A stretch of 64,000 bases of DNA from Lucinisca nassula (lineage: Eukaryota > Mollusca > Bivalvia > Lucinida > Lucinidae). The translations under genes and the position numbers were made by a program. Below, piece by piece: positions 45,401 to 52,544 of this stretch (position 1 is the stretch's first letter; every line of letters starts with the position of its first letter). A model generated the notes under the pieces. The model had not been told where the DNA came from and did no database searches. It saw only the letters and a list, made by a program, of their open reading frames with translations. The stretch is taken from the NCBI GenBank assembly GCA_963580285.1, contig OY757015.1, forward strand, positions 131,688,717 through 131,752,716, given 5' to 3'.

Positions 45401-48400
45401 ATCGATTGATGGATATCCATAAATCGAATTATGGATATCCATAAATCACCGACAAAGCTTTTGGCTTTATGATTTCTCCCCAAGACACGTGGTTGTTTAA
45501 TGTAAAAATCTTCAAGGTCTTCATCATCGCTGGAAGATGGTGACCAGTCAAAAGGACCTCTCTGCCGTGCAACCTTTTCAGCAGGTAAGGCTTCCGAGGC
45601 AACGGACGCCATACGCTGAACGCCTGTAACGTGTGAAGTTAACTATCGGAACCAGCCGTAAGATCTGAAAATTCCGGCCAACGCACCCGGTCCCTCTTGA
45701 ATCACTTTAATGAGGAATGCGCACCTAAGGACACTGAACGTCGGACGTAAGATTATATAATGATCCAAACAAGCAATCCGTGTATGCTTTCTGGAGATAA
45801 AATGCACATGGTCGTTATACAGTAAAATTCCTATATTAAGACCACTTTTGAACAGTTTCAAAGATGGTCCCTGCCCAGAGGACATTGTGTGCAGAATACA
45901 AGAAGAAAGAATAACTGCACCCTTCTAGAGCAGAATTAGTCTTAATTTTAGGTGGTCTTAATAGCAGAATTTCACTGTTTATAGTATTAACATATATCCA
46001 TATAATACTCTACTTGAGATGTATGGAGTACCAGGCAGATTCAGATATATCTTATAGCCCCCGCCCATTGGGCTTGGAGAAATAGATTTGGCTGCATGAG
46101 CTGAGAGTACTGGTAAACCGTTTAGAAGGCCTAAGCCTGTCCAAAAAAAGTCGTGCGAGTCAATGGGCGTCAGGAACTGAGATGTTTGTTTGTATTTGGG
46201 TTTAACGACCCAGTCAACACTAATTTAAGCCACTTTTGGGCCGGTCGGTTTATCAATCCACACTTTTTCTGGGCAGGCTTATACGTAAGCAGTTAACCAG
46301 TGCAGTGCACATTCTTTCGCCAGAAACTGACAACTGTCCTTCTTGAATCAGCGAAAGGGAGGGAATGACCGTAGAAAATATTTCATGATCAAACCTCCAC
46401 GAAAGAATGTTGCCGACCCTGGCAGGTTTCGAACCCGAGTCCTCCGAATCATCAGTCAGACGCGTATATGACTGAGCTACTGAGGCCAGTGGGATTGAGA
46501 TTCATTTCATCTCAATGAAGGCTTAATGCCCCACATAATTGGATGCAACGTCTCCAAAATTACCTAAATAGTATAGAAGGGGACGTTAAACCTGAATCAA
46601 ACAAAACATATCTCTCCTACACCACAGGCGACCACTAAGCCTACCCTAAATTACCTCCACCTCCATCCCGGCTTTTATTACTCACCTAAATCGGAAACCT
46701 GACGCGAATAGTCGTGTTTTTTTTTTTGTTTTGTGTTTTTTTTTTTGCAAAGGGAGCAGTCATTATTTGTTAGGTTTATTTGAAGAGTTGAGTATGGATA
46801 TCCATAATTCGATTTATGGATATCCATAAATCGGTCGAATAATGGATATCCATAATTCGAATTATGGATATCCATAATTCGATTTATGGATATCCATATT
46901 TCGACCTAAATTAATGATATCCATAAATCGATTTATGGATATCCATAATTCGATTTATGGATATCCATAATTTGATTTATGGATATCCATAAATCAGCCG
47001 AATAATGGATATCCATAATTCGATTTATGGATATCAATAAATCGACTAATGGAAATCCATTATTCGATTTATGGATATCATTAATTCAGTTCGATTTATG
47101 GATATCCATAATTCGAATGATGGATATCCATAATTCGAATTATGGATATCCATAAATAATTATGGATATCCTTAAATAATAATGGATATCCATAATTCGA
47201 ATAATTGATATCCATAATTCGAATTATGGATATCAATAAATAATTATGGATATCTATAAATACGGATTAAATAGTAAAACGGCGCCCCATATCAAACTTG
47301 GTCTGCAATATAATAATGACGGGTCATATTGTGTTAGCCTCGGAAGAAAAGGGGCTTATTTGTTCACATGTTCTTTCATTCTTCTTTCTCTCCATCTAGG
47401 TCAGCGTTGATTTTTTTGTGGTCAAAGATTCCTCAGAAGATACAAAAGCTGGAATCCTCTAACTTGGTGTGCATGGCAATAATGATTATTTATAAATATC
47501 GTGGTAGAGACGATGGACTTTTTCTTTGTTTTTGTTAATCTGTTCTGGAAGCCATCAACTTAGTATGAAATGTAGTAATCATTACTGATATCATGCAAGA
47601 GACACTGAGCTTTCTGACTGGTGATCAAGAGGTTCTGCATTTCTGTAAAAATGCGCTGAAGTGGGGGTTTACTCAGATCCTCTGTCAGTTCTAGTTTTTA
47701 GCTCACCTGAGCACGAAGTGCTCAAGGTGAGCTATTGTGATCGGTCGTTGTCCGTCGTCCGTCCGTGCGTGCGTGCGTCGTCAACTTTTGCTTTAAATGA
47801 CTTCTTCTCAAAAACTGCTGGACAGATTTTGAAATAATTTCACAGTAATGTTCCTAGGGTGACTCTCTTCCACAGTTGCTCAAATTGTTCCGCTCGGGTG
47901 AACAAGATGGCCACCAGAGCTAAAACTATAAAAAGCTTTAAACGACTTCTCCTCCTTAACCAGAGCACGGATTTTGAAATAATTACACAGAAAGGTTCCT
48001 TTGGTGACCAGCTACCAAAGTTGTTCAAAACGTTCCACTCGGATGAAAAAGATGGCCACCAGAGCTAAAAATAGAAAACCATTTAAACGACTTCTCCTCC
48101 TTAACCAGAGCATAGATTTCAAACTATTTCACAGGAATGTTCCTTCGGTGACCCTCTACCACAATTGCTCAAACCGTTCTGCTCGGATGAACAAGATGGC
48201 CACCAGCGCTAAAAATGGAAAAAAAACTTTAAGTGACTTCTCCTCCTTAACAAGTAGATAGATGTCAAAATAAAGTTACAGGAATGTTCCTTGGATGACC
48301 CTCAACCAAAAACGCTCAAAGTGTCCAGCTTGAATAAACAAGATGGCCACCAGAGTTAAAAATAGAAAAAAAAAAACTTTAAAAGACTTCTCTTCCGTAA

Positions 48401-51400
48401 CCGTTGGATGGATTTTGAAATAACTGCACAAGAATGTTCCTTGGGTGACCCTCTGCCACAATTGCTTAAACTGGTCCGCTCGGATGAACAAGATGGCTAC
48501 CAGAGCTAAAAATAGGAAAACAACCATTAAACAGCTCCTTAACCAGTGGATGGATTTCAGTATAATTTCACAGGAATGTTCCTTGAGTGATCCTCTACCA
48601 AAATTGCTCAAACCGTTCCGCTTGAATGAACAAGCTGGCCACCGAAGCTGAAAATAGAAAAAAAAAACCTTTAAAAGACTTCTCCTCCTTAACCAGTGGA
48701 TGGATTTCGAAATGATTTCCCAGGAATGTTCCTTCGGTGACCCTCTACCAAAATTAATCAAACCATTCCACTCTGATGAACAAGATGGCCACCCGAGCTA
48801 GAAGTACAAAAACCTTTAAATGACATCTGCTCCTCATCCAGTGGTGGATTTTGAAATAATTTCACAGGAATGTTTCTAAGGTGACCTCATACCAAAAAAT
48901 GCTCAAAGCGTTCTGCTCGGATGACCAAGATGACCTCCAGAGCTAAATATAGAAAAACATTTAAACAACTTATTCTCATTAACCAGTGGATGGATTTCAA
49001 AATAATTTTACAGGAATGTTTCTTGGGTGACTCTCTGTTGAAATTGTTCAAACAATTCTGCTGGGATGAAAAAGGTGGCCGCCAGAGCTAATAATAGGAA
49101 AAAAACACATTTAAATACCTTCTCCTGCTTAACCAGTGGCTGGATTTCAAATTAATTTCACAGGAATGTTCCTTGGGTGACCCTCTTCTAAAATTGCTCA
49201 AACCGTTTTGCTTGGATGAACAAGATGGCCATCAGAGCTAAAATTTTAAAAACCTCCTTGGGTCAACCAAAATTGCTCAAACCCTCTACTCCACTATATA
49301 TTACCTACAATTTCAGTTGTACAATGTGAGCATTTGTACAAGGTGAGCGATCCAGGGCCATCATGACCGTCTTGTTTTTTTTTTAAATCTTTTCAAACGT
49401 TGTGGAATTAAATTCGGAACTGTACTGTTAATGGGTTATTTAGTAGGCTCTGTTTACTGGCATCTAGTCAACCCTAACATGTTGATAACTTACCCGTGTG
49501 ACATAGTGCAATATCTCATATCTCCAAAAGGCTTACTTTTCGTTTTGAAAATCTGTGATATTTTTCTCTTATCATATGACGTCGCGTCTGAGAATGTAAT
49601 AACGCCATGTAATAAATTCGATAATCCACTAGTGGATTAAATATGCAAATTAGTTAGATACGCCCCGTAACGTTACATGTACGACGCCCTTAAAGACGTC
49701 GCGTTTACTAATGGCGGACTATTGACATGTTTGTAAAACAATCGTGAATAAAATGCATTTTATATGTCATATGATAAACAGAATCTTGCATTCGTGTTCA
49801 TGTATTATTGAATTTATTAAATCCGTTGAGGAAAATAGATAAAATGCTCGACGAGGCCTCGCATTTTATCTCTTTCCCTAAACTCGTTTAATAAATTCAA
49901 TAATACCTGAGCACTCATGTGAGATCCTCTATTATTTATACCCCAAACAAAGGTTGAAAGTGCTCGTTAGAACCGCCTAGCGAGTACTCACAGCCTATGT
50001 CTTGCAACAAAAATAATAAGTAAAACGTATACACAGTGGTATACATGTTAAGCCCAGTTTTCTCTACTGTCCAGCATCACGAAGCTTGCCGAGTGATGCT
50101 AGCCAGTGATCCCTACCCCTCACACCAATGTAAGATTCTTTTTTTTTTTTTTTTTTTGCCCACGTTTCATTTCTAACAGTAGATTTTATAAAGCAGTCAC
50201 TACGATTGTCGACCGCGGTCCGCCATACTTTGATAACATAATGGGGATTTTTGCTGTTATTTTTGTTGTATATCTGCGAATTTGCTGTGAGTTGTTGTTT
50301 AGTGTTTCACCCCGTGTGGAGAAGAGAGGGCTGATTGTTCCATTTCATAAACACTCGTACAACACGTGAACAAGTCCTTAAAATGAAGACCCCCCCCCCC
50401 CCCCCCCCCCCCCAAAACCCACTTCATATAGAGAAAACTGGGGTTTACGGGGGTATACATTATTTTTCTTATTACTGCTCCAAGACATAGGCTGTGGGCA
50501 CTCGTTAGAACCGCCTCACTGTGGCGGTTCTAACGAGCACCCGAGGCGGTTCTAACGAGCACCCTCAACCTATGTTTTGAACATTTATAACAAAAATATC
50601 AAGGATTTTCATCAGAAAAGTAGCCATTTTGGAGATGCGAAAAATACACGTGTGAGTTATCGTAATGATTTTTCTTGTTTTGTGTATGTTTCTTCTTCCT
50701 CTAGGTGACGAGAGTGGGCTGCGTCTTGTGATTGTGGCGCCCCCCTGGGTCTTTCTTTTAAATTTTACGACGCTGTAGTGCAGTGACGTCATACTTATTG
50801 ACGGCGTACCTTACACCATATTTAACCAGTGGACATAAAACACGAGAAAATCTTCGATTTTTATCTAATTTTGTTTTGTTTGTTTGATTTGAGGTTTAAC
50901 GTCCCCGTCAACACTGTAAAGGCCATTTCGGGAACGTTGCTTCCAATTTTGTGGGTTTTTTACCCGACATTGAGATGAAATGACATCTCAAGCCCTGCCG
51001 CCCAATGAAACCAATAGGGTTTATTAGCATGGACGGTCCGCCTCGCACCAGGGTTCCTGGACAGGCTTAGATCCTCTAAGTGGTTTACCAGTACTAGTGT
51101 GCGGGCCGGATTCAGCTCTGCGTGGAAGCATCATGCAGCCCATATATTTCTTCAAGCCCCTATGGGCGGGGCCAGATTTTTATCTAATACATTGGTGGGA
51201 TAGCCTTTCTAGGAAGCGTTTGAATCCTAGGCCTAAGACCAGGATTTTCTTAGTGATGTTCAAGAAAACCCGTATGTACTTTTCTTTTCAGAGTTTTCCA
51301 GTGGTAACACCATGTATATTAGGTTTTGTTTCTGGAGCACAGAAACTGGATGTTTTACTACGAGAAATTCTAACATGACCTCATTGACCTGCTCATGTAA

Positions 51401-51434
51401 TAGCGATGGCTGCAACCAAAATGACGTAAGATGA
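36105..51434 (+). CDS. Secreted Ly6/Quiver-type (three-finger fold) protein gene, three coding exons
   Basis: Splicing 36105-36159, 40795-40926 and 51292-51434 gives 109 residues with matching phase-1 junctions and GT..AG at both introns. Residues 1-18 are a hydrophobic signal peptide. The mature part has ten cysteines (25, 28, 36, 50, 57, 75, 83, 96, 98, 103) ending in Cys-Asn, the Ly6/uPAR pattern; CYICN and NCASPF near the start resemble the Quiver/Sleepless subgroup. In that family members are usually GPI-anchored modulators of ion channels or receptors. N-glycosylation sequons are at N42 (NRT) and N90 (NMT). No GPI tail is encoded before the TGA, but a splice donor (GAC|GTAAGA at 51426) could lead to a fourth exon, so the C-terminus is uncertain. 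Ion-channel function is family knowledge only. Confidence 0.8.
36319..36436. repeat. (GA)n microsatellite in intron 1
   Basis: About 55 GA units with scattered changes. It produces spurious Arg-Glu and Ser-Leu reading frames on the two strands. Confidence 0.95.
37511..37769 (+). mobile_element. Mini TIR element I with 61-codon ORF (copy 1)
   Basis: Ends TAGTTCGAACAAATTGACCTG and CAAATTGTTAGAACTA are inverted repeats next to TA, suggesting a mariner-like target. The interior frame from 37539 to the TAA at 37721 encodes NSINIILQPNECIYLSS, SDIVIQYIEVGKRVAIHEM and FTKADILGDNID. It matches the second copy at 61790-62055. The start codon of copy 2 (ATG) is CTG here. A TATATATAATCC box sits at 37443, upstream. 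No known family recognised. Confidence 0.55.
37976..38192. mobile_element. MITE-E copy (TTAA-type), worn
   Basis: Contains TTTTTTACCCAATGGAATCTTCC, TTTAGGGGTTAAATGTTGTG, GGCCCTGATCAGACGCC and GGCCTGCACTGTTTGC, then CCCGTTTTGGGGTTTCCGG. One arm of the inner hairpin is partly lost. Confidence 0.65.
38323..38560. mobile_element. Palindromic element D, with 64-bp internal duplication
   Basis: GCTCTAGTGCCGTGATTTATTG answers CAATAAATCACGACACTAGAGC. Inside is ATATCACGAGCGCGTAGTGC. The segment ATTTGTCTACTTACCAC through CACTAGAGCTG is tandemly duplicated. Related copies at 39640-40315 and 53683-54165. Confidence 0.65.
38616..38845. mobile_element. MITE-E reference copy
   Basis: TTAACCCATTTAGTACCAG and TGGTACAAAAAGGGTTAA form the ends. 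The internal hairpin is CAGATCAGACGCC..GGCGTCTGATCAG between AAACAGTGCAGG and CCACTGTTTGC; the right arm carries TGACACCCCTAAATTTTG. TTAA at both ends recalls piggyBac-like target choice. Confidence 0.8.
38918..39089 (+). mobile_element. SINE-A copy with internal deletion
   Basis: The head GGCCCCCGCCAATCGGGGC to CACGCAGAGC is joined directly to AGGGATTGACGTGGCATTTC, missing the central ACTGGTAAACC domain. The tail GACGTTAAACCTCAAATC is intact. Bases 39090-39640 beyond contain nothing identified. Confidence 0.75.
39640..40315. mobile_element. Palindromic element D, long form
   Basis: GACCTCCAAACAGTGATATATT and ACTCAACAAATCGCTG near 39755, and the paired arms at 40130-40290 (ATCACAGTTTGTCGG, GTCGCGCTGCGCGC, CCGACCTCCAAACAGTGATA), show nested inverted repeats. 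Non-coding interior, with CAACAATGGCGG-type motifs. Confidence 0.6.
40321..40545. mobile_element. Foldback MITE, type 2
   Basis: Starts GTAACGTGAACAAGCCCGTG; the core CCGTTAGGACCGCC..GGGGCGGTTCTAACGAGC has two mismatches; the right side ATCACGAATTTTCATCAG ends near GTCGCACGTTTGATC. Confidence 0.75.
40548..40774. mobile_element. MITE-E copy abutting exon 2
   Basis: TTAACCCATATATGCC and TATATGGGTTAA form the ends; the perfect hairpin CAGATCAGACGCCGC..GCGGCGTCTGATCTG sits between AAACAATGTAGACC and GGTCTGCACTGTTTGC. It ends 20 bp before the exon 2 acceptor. Confidence 0.85.
40795..40926 (+). CDS. Ly6/Quiver gene exon 2
   Basis: The acceptor CTTTTTCAG|GTGTTGG joins in phase 1 to exon 1. It encodes residues 19-62: RCYICNTIFQPNCASPFDN, then LVPCPG, NRCAMSKY, holding five of the ten cysteines, and stops at TATG|GTATGTG. 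The spacing C-x2-C-x7-C near the start is the first Ly6 finger. Not visible as a long ORF because the exon is only 132 bp. Confidence 0.8.
40955..41535 (-). mobile_element. SINE-C copy, split by repeat J
   Basis: The minus-strand head at 41440-41535 (GGGCCTTATCGTTAAGAGC A box, GTCGATTCGAGCC B box) continues GTGTTTTCACCCGGTAC, TCGGTTTTCGC, GACTCGATACAAG, is interrupted at about 41350, and resumes at 41004 with GCGAAATAATCTCGAAAGGG. The undivided order is at 57105-57318. Confidence 0.7.
41004..41350. repeat. Repeat J, inserted in SINE-C
   Basis: CATATGACGACGCTTCTGAG, GTAATAACGCCATGTA, ATTCGATAATCCACTAGTG, and an inverted pair TTGAGGAAAAAGGATAAAAT / ATTTTATTCTTTTTCCTCAA near the right end. Other copies at 49568-49915 (inside a foldback MITE) and 53222-53440 (3' part). 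Non-coding. Confidence 0.65.
41536..42039. other. No gene recognised; two hairpins
   Basis: Hairpins at 41742-41795 (GATCCTGATCAGCTGGCTTC / AAGCCAGTTGTTCTGGATGC) and 41935-41997 (AGCAGCGAAGGTTCTGGCGA / GCCTGAACCTTGGCTGCT), both resembling MITE cores. Nothing coding recognised. Confidence 0.45.
42040..42310 (+). repeat. Repeat O, uninterrupted copy
   Basis: CTAACTGTTGGTCTTCTTTTG, TGCTGTCGAGTCCTCACCG, GATGTTGCACTGATGGG, ATGCGGACTGAACAAAT, GGGCGAGGATTGTGGCC, AAAATCGATTTAAGCC in one run. Confidence 0.6.
42365..42610 (+). repeat. Repeat G copy
   Basis: TTATTTTGTTATGGCTTGTC, GATAGCCAATTGGCCATTTT, GGGAAAGCAACTGTCC, GTTTCCATTAGGGTC, ATCGATTCCTGATCATTGCC. Matches 55595-55826. A MITE-E fragment follows at 42785-42870 (CAGGCCCTGAACAGACG, TTGGCCTGCACTGTTTG). 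Confidence 0.6.
42985..43245 (-). mobile_element. SINE-A copy, tail lost
   Basis: Starts inside at AACACTATATAGTTCATTC, through GGAGACGTTGCTTCCAATT and GGTTTATATGCATGGACGG, to AGCCCAATCTATTTC. Confidence 0.72.
43344..43622. mobile_element. Foldback MITE, type 1, intact
   Basis: Ends CAATACGAAAACATGCCTAT and TATAGGCGTTTTTTCGTGAT. The central palindrome from CTTATTTCTGCTC to GAGCAGAAATAAG is almost perfect over about 105 bp, core CACTCGTTAGAACCGCCTC. Bases 43626-44000 beyond hold no recognised feature. Confidence 0.88.
44010..44425 (-). pseudogene. LINE reverse transcriptase N-terminal fragment
   Basis: An open frame encodes GVAESDSERAEELVGQFNDA, LNPSKALGPDELHPRVLKEL, PKEWLLANICPLFKKGDRAL and RNYRPVSLTC, RT blocks 0-1 of the same LINE type as 28220-29482. 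It is intact over about 135 codons, then stops just after block 1. The first 30 residues of the frame that overlaps it come from the neighbouring SINE and are not part of the LINE. Confidence 0.85.
44430..44648 (+). mobile_element. SINE-A copy, 5'-truncated, abutting the LINE fragment
   Basis: From GGTACTGGTAAATTGCCTAG to GACGTTAAACCTCAAATC and AAACCAACAAAA. It joins the LINE fragment directly and creates a chimeric reading frame on the minus strand. Confidence 0.8.
44684..44896. mobile_element. MITE-F copy
   Basis: TTAACCAATGACCTGCT and CAGCAGGACAATGGTTAA form the ends; the hairpin GATCCTGATCAGATGGCTTC / GAAACCATCTGATCTGGATC is central. Opposite orientation to 59707-59920. Confidence 0.78.
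44985..45455. repeat. GGATATCC palindromic tandem array, left
   Basis: Roughly 20 units of TTATGGATATCCATAATTCGA, each itself palindromic, with spacer variants (AATTCGAATT, AAATCGAATT, TTCAGATCGA). Interrupted by the 84-bp palindrome at 45164-45247. Confidence 0.9.
45164..45247. repeat. Perfect 84-bp palindrome
   Basis: Arms of 41 bp run from ATATCGTCACCTTAGCGC to CTCCAATACA, then a 2-base TT loop, then the exact complement TGTATTGGAG to GCGCTAAGGTGACGATAT. No mismatch was found. Confidence 0.95.
45455..45612 (-). CDS. Unrecognised first exon or ORF with its own TATA box
   Basis: ATG at 45612 opens MASVASEALPAEKVARQRG, PFDWSPSSSDDEDLEDFY, IKQPRVLGRNHKAKSF, a composition like an acidic, serine-rich eukaryotic N-terminus. 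The frame then runs into the GGATATCC array and stops at 45397. On the same strand TATATAAT lies at 45753-45760, about 140 bp before the ATG, with GTTCAGTG about 30 bp downstream as a possible start. No domain recognised and no good splice donor seen. It may be a captured host exon inside the TIR element, a transposase remnant, or chance. Confidence 0.35.
45819..45978. mobile_element. MITE-H reference copy
   Basis: Ends ACAGTAAAATTCCTATATTA-AGACCAC and GTGGTCTTAATAGC-AGAATTTCACTG are 27-bp inverted repeats; the whole is 160 bp. The interior has GATGGTCCCTGCCCAGAGGA. It sits just upstream of the promoter at 45753. Confidence 0.8.
46055..46605 (+). mobile_element. SINE-A copy, split by SINE-B
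   Basis: Head GCCCCCGCCCATTGGGCTTG to GCGTCAGGAACTGAGATG, then SINE-B, then TTGAGATTCATTTCATCTC to GACGTTAAACCTGAATC. The two halves join to the normal SINE-A order. Confidence 0.82.
46184..46489 (-). mobile_element. SINE-B, complete, nested in SINE-A
   Basis: Minus-strand head GGCCTCAGTAGCTCAGTCAT (A box) and CTCGGGTTCGAAACC (B box), body TGCCAGGGTCGGCAACATT, TTTCTGGCGAAAGAATGTG, centre CTGGTTAACTGCTTACG, tail TGACTGGGTCGTTAAACCC and AAATACAAACAAAC. The host flanks share TGAGAT, a likely short target-site duplication. Confidence 0.85.
46795..47260. repeat. GGATATCC palindromic tandem array, right
   Basis: About 20 units of the same 20-24 bp unit as the left array, running to the right TIR at 47248. 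Confidence 0.9.
47291..47698. repeat. Short degenerate tandem repeat flanking the TIR element
   Basis: AGATTCCTCAGAAGATACAAA, AGCTGGAATCCTCTAACTTGG and TGCATGGCAATAATGA at 47428-47495 matches the joined flanks of the TIR element (44906-44947 plus 47299-47325). A third worn unit is near 47545. The second unit therefore shows the pre-insertion sequence. Confidence 0.6.
47699..49375 (-). mobile_element. Helentron-associated-like element: ten ~146-bp tandem units
   Basis: Opens with the hairpin AGCTCACCTGAGCACGAAG / TGCTCAAGGTGAGCT and a CGTCCGTCCGTGCGTGCGTG run. About ten units follow (GACTTCTCCTCCTTAACCAG, ACAGGAATGTTCCTTGGGTG, AAATTGCTCAAACCGTTCCG, GATGAACAAGATGGCCACC) with the last motif at 47908, 48051, 48195, 48343, 48495 and so on to 49226. 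It ends near AGGTGAGCGATCCAGGG, which inverts the start. Reads on the minus strand. Confidence 0.75.
49490..50075. mobile_element. Foldback MITE, type 2, split by repeat J
   Basis: Left TAACTTACCCGTGTGACATAG, TCTCCAAAAGGCTTACTTTT; right ATTATTTATACCCCAAAC, GTGCTCGTTAGAACCGCC and TAGCGAGTACTCACAGCC, then AAGCCCAGTTTTCTC. The CCGCCTC palindrome tip has collapsed. Confidence 0.65.
49568..49915. repeat. Repeat J, inserted in a foldback MITE
   Basis: CATATGACGTCGCGTCTGAG to ATTCAATAATACCTGAGC, with the inverted pair GTTGAGGAAAATAGATAAAA / TTTTATCTCTTTCCCTAAAC. Same order as 41004-41350. Confidence 0.68.
50362..50667. mobile_element. Foldback MITE, type 2, with duplicated core arm
   Basis: Ends ACACGTGAACAAGTCC and GTGTGAGTTATCGTAATG. 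The core right arm GGCGGTTCTAACGAGCACCC occurs twice in a row. A C-run of about 26 bases (50388-50413) lies in the left part. Bases 50076-50361 before it hold no recognised feature. Confidence 0.8.
50870..51174 (-). mobile_element. SINE-A copy, full length, 117 bp before exon 3
   Basis: From TTTGTTTGATTTGAGGTTTA to CTATGGGCGGGGCCA. Perfect 14-bp target-site duplication GATTTTTATCTAAT at 50856-50869 and 51175-51188. Confidence 0.93.
51292..51434 (+). CDS. Ly6/Quiver gene exon 3
   Basis: The acceptor ACTTTTCTTTTCAG|AGTTTTCC completes the split Glu codon from exon 2. It encodes residues 63-109: SSGNTMYIRFCFWSTETGCF, then SLTCSCNSDGCNQND, holding the last five cysteines and the family-typical C-x-C..C-N. 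It either stops at TGA 51432-51434 or splices out at GAC|GTAAGA (51426). Confidence 0.8.
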
Positions 51435-51451
51435 TTTGGTTTAAACAATAT

Positions 51452-52541
51452 TGCACGACCCGCAGAAAAAGCGACCGACTGAAGTCGGTTGATTTCTAAG
51501 AGTGTCCTAAAATCACCGTGTCATTCTGTCATTCGGTCATTCTGCCAGTCTGTCAGTCCGTCCGTAACCCGTTTGTGAAAATTGGTGATAGTGACTTAAC
51601 CGCTTGGAATATTTAAACAATTTTTTGGCATACTGATAGATATTAATGAGATCTAACCAATGAACTTGCGAAATATTACATTCCATTTAGTATAGCCTCG
51701 CCGAGGCGAAAAATTCGAAAATTTTCGAACTGCTTCTCCTCGGAAACCGTTGGGCCGATTGAAGTCAAATTTCATATGGAGCCTCTATGGGATGGGGGAA
51801 ACCAAAATTTGCTCATGGGGTTCAGGTCACATGACCAAAATGGCCGCCAAGCCATATATGGTCTGTCTGTCTGTCCGTCCGTAACCCGTTTGTGAAAATT
51901 GGTGATAGTGACTTAACCGCTTGGAATATTTTAACAGTTTTTGGCATACTGATAGATATCAATGAGATCTAACCAATGAACTTGCGAAATTTTACATTCC
52001 ATTTGGTATAGCCTCGCCGAGGCGAAAAATGTGAAATTTTTTGAACTGCTTCTCCTCGGAAACCGTTGGGCCGATTGAAGTCAAATTTCATATGGAGCCT
52101 CTATGGCATGGGAGAAACCAAAATTTGCTCACGGGGTCCAGGTCACATGACCAAAATGGCCCTCAAGCCATATATGGTAAAAACACTTCAAAAATAGTCT
52201 TCTCCAGAATCACTGGGCAGATTTCCACGAAACTTGATAAATAGCATCCGGGACGTAGGCCCATCATAAATTGCTAAAATGGTGACCCTGGGTTGACCTT
52301 GACCTTCTTTATGCCTAGGTCAAACTTTGACACATATGCTTTTGTATTGGAAAAGTGAGAATGCATTTTATCCTGCAAACGATTCAGAATACAGTTCTAA
52401 GGTATAAGATATATTTTTGCTCCTTACGATAAGGCGCATTTATTGGGGGAACCGTTTTAGGTCCAGGTCACATGACCAAAATGGCCGCCATACCCATATA
52501 TGGTAACACTCATAAAGCTAAAAGCATCCAGCGGGTCGTGC
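51452..52541 (-). mobile_element. Helentron-associated-like element with 11-bp subterminal inverted repeats
   Basis: GCACGACCCGC (51452-51462) and GCGGGTCGTGC (52531-52541) are exact inverted repeats. Hairpins lie beside both ends (CCGACTGAAGTCGG; CTTCAGCTGAAG). A GTCTGTCAGTCCGTCCG run is followed by two 317-bp units (CGTAACCCGTTTGTGAAAAT, ATAGCCTCGCCGAGGCG, CTTCTCCTCGGAAACCG, CACATGACCAAAATGGCC). Non-coding. It begins 18 bp after the exon 3 stop codon. Confidence 0.75.
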
Positions 52542-52544
52542 ACT

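Larger units (their letters stand above)
44948..47290. mobile_element. 2.34-kb composite TIR element with GGATATCC arrays
   Basis: Ends ATGGGGCGCCGTTGTACTAT.. and ..ATAGTAAAACGGCGCCCCAT. About 43 bp at each end, running in to ATAGATATCC, are inverted repeats with one mismatch. Flanks CTCAAACT (44940-44947) and ATCAAACT (47291-47298) are a 7-of-8 target-site duplication, which suits a superfamily with 8-bp duplications such as hAT, though the termini do not settle it. Inside are two GGATATCC arrays, an 84-bp palindrome, a promoter and ORF, MITE-H, and a SINE-in-SINE nest. No transposase recognised. Confidence 0.75.

Noticed and set aside
44985..47260. CRISPR-like regular palindromic repeats
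   Set aside because: Units are contiguous tandem palindromes without unique spacers, inside a eukaryotic TIR element; no cas genes.
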